Below, piece after piece: positions 37,101 to 48,500 of a stretch of 64,000 nucleotides of DNA. The position numbers and the translations under genes were made by a program. The DNA is taken from contig NW_027478722.1 of the NCBI RefSeq assembly GCF_051014685.1, positions 434,001 to 498,000 of the forward strand. Reading direction: 5' to 3'. Within the stretch, counting starts at the first letter, position 1, and each line of letters begins with the position of its first letter. The stretch comes from Ptiloglossa arizonensis (Eukaryota > Arthropoda > Insecta > Hymenoptera > Colletidae). The notes below the pieces were generated by a model. That model was not told where the DNA came from and ran no database searches. It saw only the letters and a program-made list of their open reading frames with translations.

Positions 37101-38764
37101 TCTTAGCGTCAAACTCCCATATCTCGCGAACGGATTGACCTAAGCCAAAAATTCCCGTTGCATCTGAAAGTAGAAACTCGCCCGATTACAACGGTATGTG
37201 TATTTTTTCCCTAGGCCATTCTGGTTAAGCGTTTGTAGCAGCAGAATTGCGAAAAATTTTTTGCCTTCTCAACCATTCCTTGGCTTCAAACTCCCATATC
37301 TCGCGAACGGATTGACCTAACTCAAAAATTCCTGTTGCTTCTGAAAGTAGAAACTCGCCGGATTACAGCGGTATGTGTATTTTTACCCTAGGCCATTCTG
37401 GTTAAGCGCTTGGAGCACCAGAAGTGCGAAAAATTTGTTGTCTTCTCAACCATTTCTTAGGTTCAAACTCCCATATCTCGCGAACGGATTGACCTAACCC
37501 AAAAATTCCTGTAGCGTCTGAAATTAGAAACTCGCCCGATTACAACGGTATGTGTGTTTTTTCCCTAGGCCATTCTGGTTAAGCGTTTGGAGCAGCAGAA
37601 TTGCGAAAAATTTTTTGCCTTCTGAACCATTTCTTGGCTTCAAACTCCCATATCTCGCGAACGGATTGACCTAACCCATAAATTCCAATTGCATCTGAAA
37701 GTAGAAACTCGCCCGATTACAACGGTATGTGTATTTTTTCCCTAGGCCATTCTGGTTAAGCGTTTGGAGCAGCAGAAGTGCGAAAAATTTGTTGTCTTCT
37801 CAAACATTTCTTAGCTTCAAACTCCCATATCTCGCGAACGGATTGACCTAACCCAAAAATTCCTGTTGCATCTGAAAGTAGAAACTCGCCCGGTTACAAC
37901 GGTATGTGTATTTTTTCCCTAGGCCATTCTTGTTAAGCGTTTGGAGCAGCAGAATTGCGAAAAATTTTTTGCCTTCTCAACCATTTCATGGCTTCAAACT
38001 CCCATATCTCGCGAACGGATTGACCTAACCCAAAAATTCCTATTGCATCTGAAAGTAGAAACTCGCCCGATTACCACGGTACGTGTATTTTTTCCCTAGG
38101 CCATTCTGGTTAAGCGTTTGGAGCAGCAGAATTGCGCAAAATTTGTTGTCTTCTCAACCATTTCTTAGCGTCAAACTCCCATATCTCGCGAACGGATTGA
38201 CCTAAGCCAAAAATTCCCGTTGCATCTGAAAGTAGAAACTCGCCCGATTACAACGGTATGTGTATTTTTTCCCTAGGCCATTCTGGTTAAGCGTTTGTAG
38301 CAGCAGAATTGCGAAAAATTTTTTGCCTTCTCAACCATTCCTTGGCTTCAAACTCCCATATCTCGCGAACGGATTGACCTAACTCAAAAATTCCTGTTGC
38401 GTCTGAAAGTAGAAACTCGCCCGATTACAGCGGTATGTGTATTTTTACACTAGGCCATTCTGGTTAAGCGTTTGGAGCACCAGAATTGCGAAAAATTTGT
38501 TGTCTTCTCAACCATTTCTTAGCTTCAAACTCCCATATCTCGCGAACGGATTGACCTAACCCAAAAATTCCTGTTGCATCTGAAAGTAGAAACTCGCCCG
38601 ATTACAAAGGTATGTTTATTTTTACCCTAGGCCAGTCTGGTTAAGCGTTTGGAGCAGCAGAATTGCGAAAAATTTTTTGCCTTCTCAACCGTTCCTTGGC
38701 TTCAAACTCCCATATCTCGCGAACGGATTGACCTAACTCAAAAATTCCTGTTGCGTCTGAAAGT
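31154..38764 (+). repeat. Heterogeneous satellite domain without a clear HOR
   Basis: 43 monomers with the highest density of private substitutions. Examples are CATATTGCGCG (31456), CCCTGGGCC (31549 and 32787), TTTCTAGCC (32656), GCGTTAGG (33866), TTTGATACAGCAG (36876), CGCCGGATT (37355) and GTACGTG (38078). Only loose periodicity is visible. The pair at 36110 and 37526 is 8 monomers apart (TATGTGTG start, CCATAAATTCC tail, then CCCGGTTAC). The pairs 36995/38057 and 37172/38234 are 6 apart (TAAGCC with CCCGTTGC, then GTTTGTAGCAG). Monomers at 31862, 32924 and 34163 share TTTTTACCC with GAAGTGCG, 6 and 7 apart. It separates two differently organised halves and looks less recently homogenised. 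Confidence 0.75.
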
Positions 38765-40534
38765 AGAAACTCGCCCGATTACAGCGGTAGGTGTATTTTT
38801 TCCCTAGGCCATTCTGGTTAAGCGTTTGGAGCAGCAGAAGTGCGAAAAAGTTGTTGTCTTCTCAACCATTTCTTAGCTTCAAACTCCCATATCTCGCGAA
38901 CGGATTGACCTAAACCAAAAATTCCTGTTGCATCTGAAAGTAGAAACTCGCCCGATTACAGCGGTATGTGTATTTTTTCCCTAGGCCATTCTGGTTAAGC
39001 GTTTGGAGCAGCAGAATTGCGAAAAATTTTTTGCCTTCTCAACCATTTCTTGGCTTCAAACTCCCATATCTCGCGAACGGATTGACCTAACCCAAAAATT
39101 CCTATTGCTTCTGAAAGTCGAAACTCGCCCGATTACAGCGGTATGTGTATTTTTTCCCTAGGCCATTCTGGTTAAGCGTTTGGAGCAGCAGAATTGCGAA
39201 AAATTTTTTGCCTTCTCAACCATTTCTTGGCTTCAAACTCCCATATCTCGCGAAAGGATTGACCTAACCCAAAAATTCCTATTGCTTCTGAAAGTCGAAA
39301 CTCGCCCGATTACAACGGTATGTGTATTTTTTCCCTAGGCCATTCTGGTTAAGCGTGTGGAGCAGCAGAAGTGCGAAAAAGTTGTTGTCTTCTCAACCAT
39401 TTCTTAGTTTCAAACTCCCATATCACGCGAACGGATTGACCTAAACCAAAAATTCCTGTTGCATCTGAAAGTAGAAACTCGCCCGATTACAGCGGTATGT
39501 GTATTTTTTCCCTAGGCCATTCTGGTTAAGCGTTTGGAGCAGCAGAATTGCGAAAAATTTTTTGCCTTCTCAACCATTTCTTGGCTTCAAACTCCCATAT
39601 CTCGCGAACGGATTGACCTAACCCAAAAATTCCTATTGCATCTGAAAGTAGAAACTCGCCCGATTACAACGGTATGTGTATTTTTTCCCTAGGCCATTCT
39701 GGTTAAGAGTTTGGAGCAGCAGAATTGCGAAAAATTTGTTGCCGTCTCAAACATTCCTTGGCTTCAAACTCCCATATCTCGCGAACGGATTGACCTAACT
39801 CAAAAATTCCTGTTGCGTCTGAAAGTAGAAACTCGCCCGATTACAACGGTATGTGTATTTTTTCCCTAGGCCATTCTTGTTAAGCGTTTGGAGCAGCAGA
39901 ATTGCGAAAAATTTTTTGCCTTCTGAACCATTTCTTGGCTTCAAACTCCCATATCTCGCGAACGGATTGACCTAACCCAAAAATTCCTATTGCTTCTGAA
40001 AGTCGAAACTCGCCCGATTACAACGGTATGTGTATTTTTTCCCTAGGCCATTCTTGTTAAGCGGTTGGAGCAGCAGAATTGCGAAAAATTTTTCGCCTTC
40101 TCAACCATTTCTTGGCTTCAAACTCCCATATCTCGCGAACGGATTGACCTAACCCAAAAATTCCTGTAGCGTCTGAAAGTAGAAACTCGCCCGATTACAA
40201 CGGTATGTGTATTTTTTCCCAAGGCCATTCTTGTTAAGCGTTTGGAGCAGCAGAATTGCGAAAAATTTTTTGCCTTCTCAACCATTTCTTGGCTTCAAAC
40301 TCCAATATCTCGCGAACGGATTGACCTAACCCAAAAATTCCTATTGCTACTGAAAGTCGAAACTCGCCCGATTACAACGGTATGTGTATTTTTACCCTAG
40401 GCCATTCTGGTTAAGCGTTTGGAGCAGCAGAAGTGCGAAAAATTTGTTGTCTTCTCAACCATTTCTTAGCTTCAAACTCCCATATCTCGCGAACGGATTG
40501 ACCTAACCCAAAAATTCCAATTGCATCTGAAAGT
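38765..40534 (+). repeat. 10-monomer HOR, copy 1 of 3 (1770 bp)
   Basis: Ten monomers with clear private marks: CGCGAAAGGATTG (39253), ATCACGCG with TTAGTTTC (about 39413-39430), GGTTAAGAG (39703), GCCGTCTCAAACATTCC (39741), GCGGTTGG (about 40063), TCCCAAGGCC (40218), CCAATATC (40302) and ATTGCTACTG (40343). All recur exactly 1770 bp later. From about 38830 to 40530 I find no difference from the next copy by eye. The first monomer is a hybrid: TAGGTG at its 5' end, then GAAGTGCG AAAAAGTTG, a C-type body. Confidence 0.92.
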
Positions 40535-42481
40535 AGAAACTCGCCCGATTACAACGGTATGTGTATTTTTTCCCTAGGCCATTCTGGTTAAGCGTTTGGA
40601 GCAGCAGAAGTGCGAAAAAGTTGTTGTCTTCTCAACCATTTCTTAGCTTCAAACTCCCATATCTCGCGAACGGATTGACCTAAACCAAAAATTCCTGTTG
40701 CATCTGAAAGTAGAAACTCGCCCGATTACAGCGGTATGTGTATTTTTTCCCTAGGCCATTCTGGTTAAGCGTTTGGAGCAGCAGAATTGCGAAAAATTTT
40801 TTGCCTTCTCAACCATTTCTTGGCTTCAAACTCCCATATCTCGCGAACGGATTGACCTAACCCAAAAATTCCTATTGCTTCTGAAAGTCGAAACTCGCCC
40901 GATTACAGCGGTATGTGTATTTTTTCCCTAGGCCATTCTGGTTAAGCGTTTGGAGCAGCAGAATTGCGAAAAATTTTTTGCCTTCTCAACCATTTCTTGG
41001 CTTCAAACTCCCATATCTCGCGAAAGGATTGACCTAACCCAAAAATTCCTATTGCTTCTGAAAGTCGAAACTCGCCCGATTACAACGGTATGTGTATTTT
41101 TTCCCTAGGCCATTCTGGTTAAGCGTGTGGAGCAGCAGAAGTGCGAAAAAGTTGTTGTCTTCTCAACCATTTCTTAGTTTCAAACTCCCATATCACGCGA
41201 ACGGATTGACCTAAACCAAAAATTCCTGTTGCATCTGAAAGTAGAAACTCGCCCGATTACAGCGGTATGTGTATTTTTTCCCTAGGCCATTCTGGTTAAG
41301 CGTTTGGAGCAGCAGAATTGCGAAAAATTTTTTGCCTTCTCAACCATTTCTTGGCTTCAAACTCCCATATCTCGCGAACGGATTGACCTAACCCAAAAAT
41401 TCCTATTGCATCTGAAAGTAGAAACTCGCCCGATTACAACGGTATGTGTATTTTTTCCCTAGGCCATTCTGGTTAAGAGTTTGGAGCAGCAGAATTGCGA
41501 AAAATTTGTTGCCGTCTCAAACATTCCTTGGCTTCAAACTCCCATATCTCGCGAACGGATTGACCTAACTCAAAAATTCCTGTTGCGTCTGAAAGTAGAA
41601 ACTCGCCCGATTACAACGGTATGTGTATTTTTTCCCTAGGCCATTCTTGTTAAGCGTTTGGAGCAGCAGAATTGCGAAAAATTTTTTGCCTTCTGAACCA
41701 TTTCTTGGCTTCAAACTCCCATATCTCGCGAACGGATTGACCTAACCCAAAAATTCCTATTGCTTCTGAAAGTCGAAACTCGCCCGATTACAACGGTATG
41801 TGTATTTTTTCCCTAGGCCATTCTTGTTAAGCGGTTGGAGCAGCAGAATTGCGAAAAATTTTTCGCCTTCTCAACCATTTCTTGGCTTCAAACTCCCATA
41901 TCTCGCGAACGGATTGACCTAACCCAAAAATTCCTGTAGCGTCTGAAAGTAGAAACTCGCCCGATTACAACGGTATGTGTATTTTTTCCCAAGGCCATTC
42001 TTGTTAAGCGTTTGGAGCAGCAGAATTGCGAAAAATTTTTTGCCTTCTCAACCATTTCTTGGCTTCAAACTCCAATATCTCGCGAACGGATTGACCTAAC
42101 CCAAAAATTCCTATTGCTACTGAAAGTCGAAACTCGCCCGATTACAACGGTATGTGTATTTTTACCCTAGGCCATTCTGGTTAAGCGTTTGGAGCAGCAG
42201 AAGTGCGAAAAATTTGTTGTCTTCTCAACCATTTCTTAGCTTCAAACTCCCATATCTCGCGAACGGATTGACCTAACCCAAAAATTCCAATTGCATCTGA
42301 AAGTAGAAACTCGCCCGATTACAACGGTATGTGTATTTTTTCCCTAGGCCATTCTGGTTAAGCGTTTGGAGCAGCAGAAATGCGAAAAATTTGTTGTCTT
42401 CTCAACCATTTCTTAGCTTCAAACTCCCATATCTCGCGAACGGATTGACCTAACCCAAAAATTCCTGTTGCGTCTGAAAGT
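40535..42481 (+). repeat. 10-monomer HOR, copy 2 of 3 with one extra monomer
   Basis: Eleven monomers, 1947 bp. The first ten match copy 1, including CGCGAAAGG (41023), GGTTAAGAG, TCCCAAGGCC (41988) and CCAATATC (42072). The eleventh (42305-42481) is an I-like monomer with GAAATGCG and CTGTTGCGTCTG. It is absent from copy 1 and present in copy 3. The first monomer has a TATGTGTATTTTTTCCC start joined to the C-type body, unlike the starts of copies 1 and 3, so the 5' boundary of each copy is a different crossover product. Confidence 0.9.
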
Positions 42482-44429
42482 AGAAACTCGCCCGATTACA
42501 ACGGTGTGTGTATTTTGTTCCTAGGCCATTCTGGTTAAGCGTTTGGAGCAGCAGAAGTGCGAAAAAGTTGTTGTCTTCTCAACCATTTCTTAGCTTCAAA
42601 CTCCCATATCTCGCGAACGGATTGACCTAAACCAAAAATTCCTGTTGCATCTGAAAGTAGAAACTCGCCCGATTACAGCGGTATGTGTATTTTTTTCCCT
42701 AGGCCATTCTGGTTAAGCGTTTGGAGCAGCAGAATTGCGAAAAATTTTTTGCCTTCTCAACCATTTCTTGGCTTCAAACTCCCATATCTCGCGAACGGAT
42801 TGACCTAACCCAAAAATTCCTATTGCTTCTGAAAGTCGAAACTCGCCCGATTACAGCGGTATGTGTATTTTTTCCCTAGGCCATTCTGGTTAAGCGTTTG
42901 GAGCAGCAGAATTGCGAAAAATTTTTTGCCTTCTCAACCATTTCTTGGCTTCAAACTCCCATATCTCGCGAAAGGATTGACCTAACCCAAAAATTCCTAT
43001 TGCTTCTGAAAGTCGAAACTCGCCCGATTACAACGGTATGTGTATTTTTTCCCTAGGCCATTCTGGTTAAGCGTGTGGAGCAGCAGAAGTGCGAAAAAGT
43101 TGTTGTCTTCTCAACCATTTCTTAGTTTCAAACTCCCATATCACGCGAACGGATTGACCTAAACCAAAAATTCCTGTTGCATCTGAAAGTAGAAACTCGC
43201 CCGATTACAGCAGTATGTGTATTTTTTCCCTAGGCCATTCTGGTTAAGCGTTTGGAGCAGCAGAATTGCGAAAAATTTTTTGCCTTCTCAACCATTTCTT
43301 GGCTTCAAACTCCCATATCTCGCGAACGGATTGACCTAACCCAAAAATTCCTATTGCATCTGAAAGTAGAAACTCGCCCGATTACAACGGTATGTGTATT
43401 TTTTCCCTAGGCCATTCTGGTTAAGAGTTTGGAGCAGCAGAATTGCGAAAAATTTGTTGCCGTCTCAAACATTCCTTGGCTTCAAACTCCCATATCTCGC
43501 GAACGGATTGACCTAACTCAAAAATTCCTGTTGCGTCTGAAAGTAGAAACTCGCCCGATTACAACGGTATGTGTATTTTTTCCCTAGGCCATTCTTGTTA
43601 AGCGTTTGGAGCAGCAGAATTGCGAAAAATTTTTTGCCTTCTGAACCATTTCTTGGCTTCAAACTCCCATATCTCGCGAACGGATTGACCTAACCCAAAA
43701 ATTCCTATTGCTTCTGAAAGTCGAAACTCGCCCGATTACAACGGTATGTGTATTTTTTCCCTAGGCCATTCTTGTTAAGCGGTTGGAGCAGCAGAATTGC
43801 GAAAAATTTTTCGCCTTCTCAACCATTTCTTGGCTTCAAACTCCCATATCTCGCGAACGGATTGACCTAACCCAAAAATTCCTGTAGCGTCTGAAAGTAG
43901 AAACTCGCCCGATTACAACGGTATGTGTATTTTTTCCCAAGGCCATTCTTGTTAAGCGTTTGGAGCAGCAGAATTGCGAAAAATTTTTTGCCTTCTCAAC
44001 CATTTCTTGGCTTCAAACTCCAATATCTCGCGAACGGATTGACCTAACCCAAAAATTCCTATTGCTACTGAAAGTCGAAACTCGCCCGATTACAACGGTA
44101 TGTGTATTTTTACCCTAGGCCATTCTGGTTAAGCGTTTGGAGCAGCAGAAGTGCGAAAAATTTGTTGTCTTCTCAACCATTTCTTAGCTTCAAACTCCCA
44201 TATCTCGCGAACGGATTGACCTAACCCAAAAATTCCAATTGCATCTGAAAGTAGAAACTCGCCCGATTACAACGGTATGTGTATTTTTTCCCTAGGCCAT
44301 TCTGGTTAAGCGTTTGGAGCAGCAGAAATGCGAAAAATTTGTTGTCTTCTCAACCATTTCTTAGCTTCAAACTCCCATATCTCGCGAACGGATTGACCTA
44401 ACCCAAAAATTCCTGTTGCGTCTGAAAGT
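42482..44429 (+). repeat. 10-monomer HOR, copy 3 of 3 with one extra monomer
   Basis: Eleven monomers, 1948 bp because of one inserted T. The first monomer joins a J-type start (TGTGTGTATTTTGTTCC) to the C-type AAAAAGTTG body. All private marks of copies 1 and 2 recur (CGCGAAAGG at 42971, TCCCAAGGCC at about 43936, CCAATATC at about 44020). Differences I see from copy 2 are the T insertion at 42690-42696 and CAGCAGTATG instead of CAGCGGTATG at about 43208. So few changes over nearly 2 kb imply very recent duplication. Confidence 0.9.
42690..42696 (+). other. 1-bp insertion in the T-run
   Basis: Seven T residues precede CCCTAGG here instead of the usual six. Monomer starts move one base downstream from 42837 on. 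It is the only insertion I detect in the window and is absent from the two nearly identical HOR copies upstream, so it arose after those copies separated. Confidence 0.88.
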
Positions 44430-46022
44430 AGAAACTCGCCCGATTACAACGGTGTGTGTATTTTGTTCCTAGGCCATTCTGGTTAAGCGTTTGGAGCAGC
44501 AGAATTGCGAAAAATTTGTTGTCTTCTCAACCATTTCTTTGCTTCAAACTCCCATATCTCGCGAACGGATTGACCTAACCCAAAAATTCTTGTAGCGTCT
44601 GAAATTAGAAACTCGCCCGATTACAACGGTATGTGTGTTTTTTCCCTAGGCCATTCTGGTTAAGCGTTTGGAGCAGCAGAATTGCGAAAAATTTTTTGCC
44701 TTCTGAACCATTTCTTGGCTTCAAACTCCCATATCTCGCGAACGGATTGACCTAACCCAAAAATTCCAATTGCATCTGAAAGTAGAAACTCGCCCGATTA
44801 CAACGGTATGTGTATTTTTTCCCTAGGCCATTCTGGTTAAGCGTTTGGAGCAGCAGAAGTGCGAAAAATTTGTTGTCTTCTCAAACATTTCTTAGCTTCA
44901 AACTCCCATATCTCGCGAACGGATTGACCTAACCCAAAAATTCCTGTTGCATCTGAAAGTAGAAACTTGCCCGATTACAACGGTATGTGTATTTTTTCCC
45001 TAAGCCATTCTTGTTAAGCGGTTGGAGCAGCAGAATTGCGAAAAATTTTTCGCCTTCTCAACCATTTCTTGGCTTCAAACTCCCATATCTCGCGAACGGA
45101 TTGACCTAACCCAAAAATTCCTGTAGCGTCTGAAAGTAGAAACTCGCCCGATTACAACGGTATGTGTATTTTTTCCCTAGGCCATTCTTGTTAAGCGTTT
45201 GGAGCAGCAGAAGTGCGAAAAATTTGTTGTCTTCTCAAACATTTCTTAGCTTCAAACTCCCATATCTCGCGAACGGATTGACCTAACCCAAAAATTCCTG
45301 TTGCATCTGAAAGTAGAAACTCGCCCGATTACAACGGTATGTGTATTTTTTCCCTAAGCCATTCTTGTTAAGCGGTTGGAGCAGCAGAATTGCGAAAAAT
45401 TTTTCGCCTTCTCAACCATTTCTTGGCTTCAAACTCCCATATCTCGCGAACGGATTGACCTAACCCAAAAATTCCTGTAGCGTCTGAAAGTAGAAACTCG
45501 CCCGATTACAACGGTATGTGTATTTTTTCCCTAGGCCATTCTTGTTAAGCGTTTGGAGCAGCAGAATTGCGAAAAATTTTTTGCCTTCTGAACCATTTCT
45601 TGGCTTCAAACTCCCATATCTCGCGAACGGATTGACCTAACCCAAAAATTCCTATTGCTTCTGAAAGTCGAAACTCGCCCGATTACAACGGTATGTGTAT
45701 TTTTTCCCTAGGCCATTCTTGTTAAGCGGTTGGAGCAGCAGAATTGCGAAAAATTTTTCGCCTTCTCAACCATTTCTTGGCTTCAAACTCCCATATCTCG
45801 CGAACGGATTGACCTAACCCAAAAATTCCTGTAGCGTCTGAAAGTAGAAACTCGCCCGATTACAACGGTATGTGTATTTTTTCCCAAGGCCATTCTTGTT
45901 AAGCGTCTGGAGCAGCAGAATTGCGAAAAATTTTTTGCCTTCTCAACCATTTCTTGGCTTCAAACTCCCATATCTCGCGAACGGATTGACCTAACCCAAA
46001 AATTCCTGTTGCGTCTGAAAGT
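44430..46022 (+). repeat. Mixed monomers with a 2-monomer periodicity
   Basis: Nine monomers. CCCTAAGCC followed by CTTGTTAAGCGGTTGG and TTTTTCGCC occurs at 44961 and 45315, 354 bp apart. A related GCGGTTGG monomer lies at 45669, another 354 bp on. Intervening monomers alternate between a GAAGTGCG type with CAAACATTTC and a GAATTGCG type. TCCCAAGGCC of the preceding 10-mer HOR reappears at about 45884, so this segment derives partly from that unit. The tail at 44589 has the private TTCTTGTAGC. Confidence 0.75.
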
Positions 46023-46730
46023 AGAAACTCGCCCGATTACAACGGTGTGTGTATTTTGTTCCTAGGCCATTCTGGTTAAGCGTTTGGAGCAGCAGAAGTG
46101 CGAAAATTTTGTTGTCTTCTCAACCATTTCTTAGCTTCAAACTCCCATATCTCGCGAACGGATTGACCTAACCCAAAAATTCCAATTGCATCTGAAAGTA
46201 GAAACTCGCCCGATTACAACGGTATGTGTATTTTTTCCCTAGGCCATTCTGGTTAAGCGTTTGGAGCAGCAGAAATGCGAAAAATTTGTTGTCTTCTCAA
46301 CCATTTCTTAGCTTCAAACTCCCATATCTCGCGAACGGATTGACCTAACCCAAAAATTCCTGTTGCGTCTGAAAGTAGAAACTCGCCCGATTACAACGGT
46401 GTGTGTATTTTGTTCCTAGGCCATTCTGGTTAAGCGTTTGGAGCAGCAGAAGTGCGAAAATTTTGTTGTCTTCTCAACCATTTCTTAGCTTCAAACTCCC
46501 ATATCTCGCGAACGGATTGACCTAACCCAAAAATTCCAATTGCATCTGAAAGTAGAAACTCGCCCGATTACAACGGTATGTGTATTTTTTCCCTAGGCCA
46601 TTCTGGTTAAGCGTTTGGAGCAGCAGAAATGCGAAAAATTTGTTGTCTTCTCAACCATTTCTTAGCTTCAAACTCCCATATCTCGCGAACGGATTGACCT
46701 AACCCAAAAATTCCTGTTGCGTCTGAAAGT
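46023..46730 (+). repeat. Tandem dimer, two copies of 354 bp
   Basis: The two monomers at 46023 and 46200 repeat at 46377 and 46554. The first has a J-type start (TGTGTGTATTTTGTTCC), GAAGTGCG, the private CGAAAATTTTGTTGTC (46101 and 46455) and a CCAATTGC tail. The second has GAAATGCG and a CTGTTGCGTCTG tail. I see no difference between the two copies. The next monomer again begins with a J-type start, so a crossover in a third partial copy is likely. Confidence 0.88.
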
Positions 46731-48500
46731 AGAAACTCGCCCGATTACAACGGTGTGTGTATTTTGTTCCTAGGCCATTCTGGTTAAGCGGTTGGAGCAG
46801 CAGAATTGCGAAAAATTTTTCGCCTTCTCAACCATTTCTTGGCTTCAAACTCCCATATCTCGCGAACGGATTGACCTAACCCAAAAATTCCTGTAGCGTC
46901 TGAAAGTAGAAACTCGCCCGATTACAACGGTATGTGTATTTTTTCCGTAGGCCATTCTTGTTAAGCGTTTGGAGCAGCAGAATTGCGAAAAATTTTTTGC
47001 CTTCTCAACCATTTCTTGGCTTCAAACTCCCATATCTCGCGAACGGATTGACCTAACCCAAAAATTCCTATTGCTACTGAAAGTCGAAACTCGCCCGATT
47101 ACAACGGTATGTGTATTTTTACCCTAGGCCATTCTGGTTAAGCGTTTGGAGCAGCAGAAGTGCGAAAAATTTGTTGTCTTCTCAACCATTTCTTAGCTTC
47201 AAACTCCCATATCTCGCGAACGGATTGACCTAACCCAAAAATTCCCATTGCATCTGAAAGTAGAAACTCGCCCGATTACAACGGTATGTGTATTTTTTCC
47301 CTAGGCCATTCTGGTTAAGCGTTTGGAGCAGCAGAAATGCGAAAAATTTGTTGTCTTCTCAACCGTTTCTTAGCTTCAAACTCCCATATCTCGCGAACGG
47401 ATTGACCTAACCCAAAAATTCCTGTTGCGTCTGAAAGTAGAAACTCGCCCGATTACAACGGTGTGTGTATTTTGTTCCTAGGCCATTCTGGTTAAGCGTT
47501 TGGAGCAGCAGAATTGCGAAAAATTTGTTGTCTTCTCAACCATTTCTTTGCTTCAAACTCCCATATCTCGCGAACGGATTGACCTAACCCAAAAATTCCT
47601 GTTGCGTCTGAAAGTAGAAACTCGCCCGATTACAGCGGTATGTGTATTTTTTCCCTAGGCCATTCTGGTTAAGCGTTTGGAGCAGCAGAAGTGCGAAAAA
47701 TTTGTTGTCTTCTCAACCGTTTCTTAGCTTCAAACTCCCATATCTCGCGAACGGATTGACCTAACCCAAAAATTCCTGTTGCGTCTGAAAGTAGAAACTC
47801 GCCCGATTACAACGGTGTGTGTATTTTGTTCCTAGGCCATTCTGGTTAAGCGTTTGGAGCAGCAGAAATGCGAAAAATTTGTTGTCTTCTCAACCATTTC
47901 TTAGCTTCAAACTCCCATATCTCGCGAACGGATTGACCTAACCCAAAAATTCCTGTTGCGTCTGAAAGTAGAAACTCGCCCGATTACAACGGTGTGTGTA
48001 TTTTGTTCCTAGGCCATTCTGGTTAAGCGTTTGGAGCAGCAGAATTGCGAAAAATTTGTTGTCTTCTCAACCATTTCTTTGCTTCAAACTCCCATATCTC
48101 GCGAACGGATTGACCTAACCCAAAAATTCCTGTAGCGTCTGAAATTAGAAACTCGCCCGATTACAACGGTATGTGTGTTTTTTCCCTAGGTCATTCTGGT
48201 TAAGCGTTTGGAGCAGCAGAATTGCGAAAAATTTTTTGCCTTCTGAACCATTTCTTGGCTTCAAACTCCCATATCTCGCGAACGGATTGACCTAACCCAA
48301 AAATTCCAATTGCATCTGAAAGTAGAAACTCGCCCGATTACAACGGTATGTGTATTTTTTCCCTAGGCCATTCTGGTTAAGCGTTTGGAGCAGCAGAAGT
48401 GCGAAAAATTTGTTGTCTTCTCAAACATTTCTTAGCTTCAAAATCCCATATCTCGCGAACGGATTGACCTAACCCAAAAATTCCTGTTGCATCTGAAAGT
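46731..48500 (+). repeat. Second 10-monomer HOR, copy 1 (1770 bp)
   Basis: Ten monomers. Private marks are TTTTTTCCGTAGG (46941), ATTGCTACTG (about 47069), CCCATTGC (47244) and ACCGTTTCTTAGC (twice, about 47361 and 47717). There are two CCATTTCTTTGC monomers (47439 and 47970), TATGTGTG followed by TAGGTCATTCTGG (48147) and CAAAATCCCATATC (48440). It shares monomer types with the 38765-44429 unit (GCGGTTGG with TTTTTCGCC, then a CTTG monomer ending ATTGCTACTG, then TTTTTACCC with GAAGTGCG), so the two HORs are related but distinct. Confidence 0.88.
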
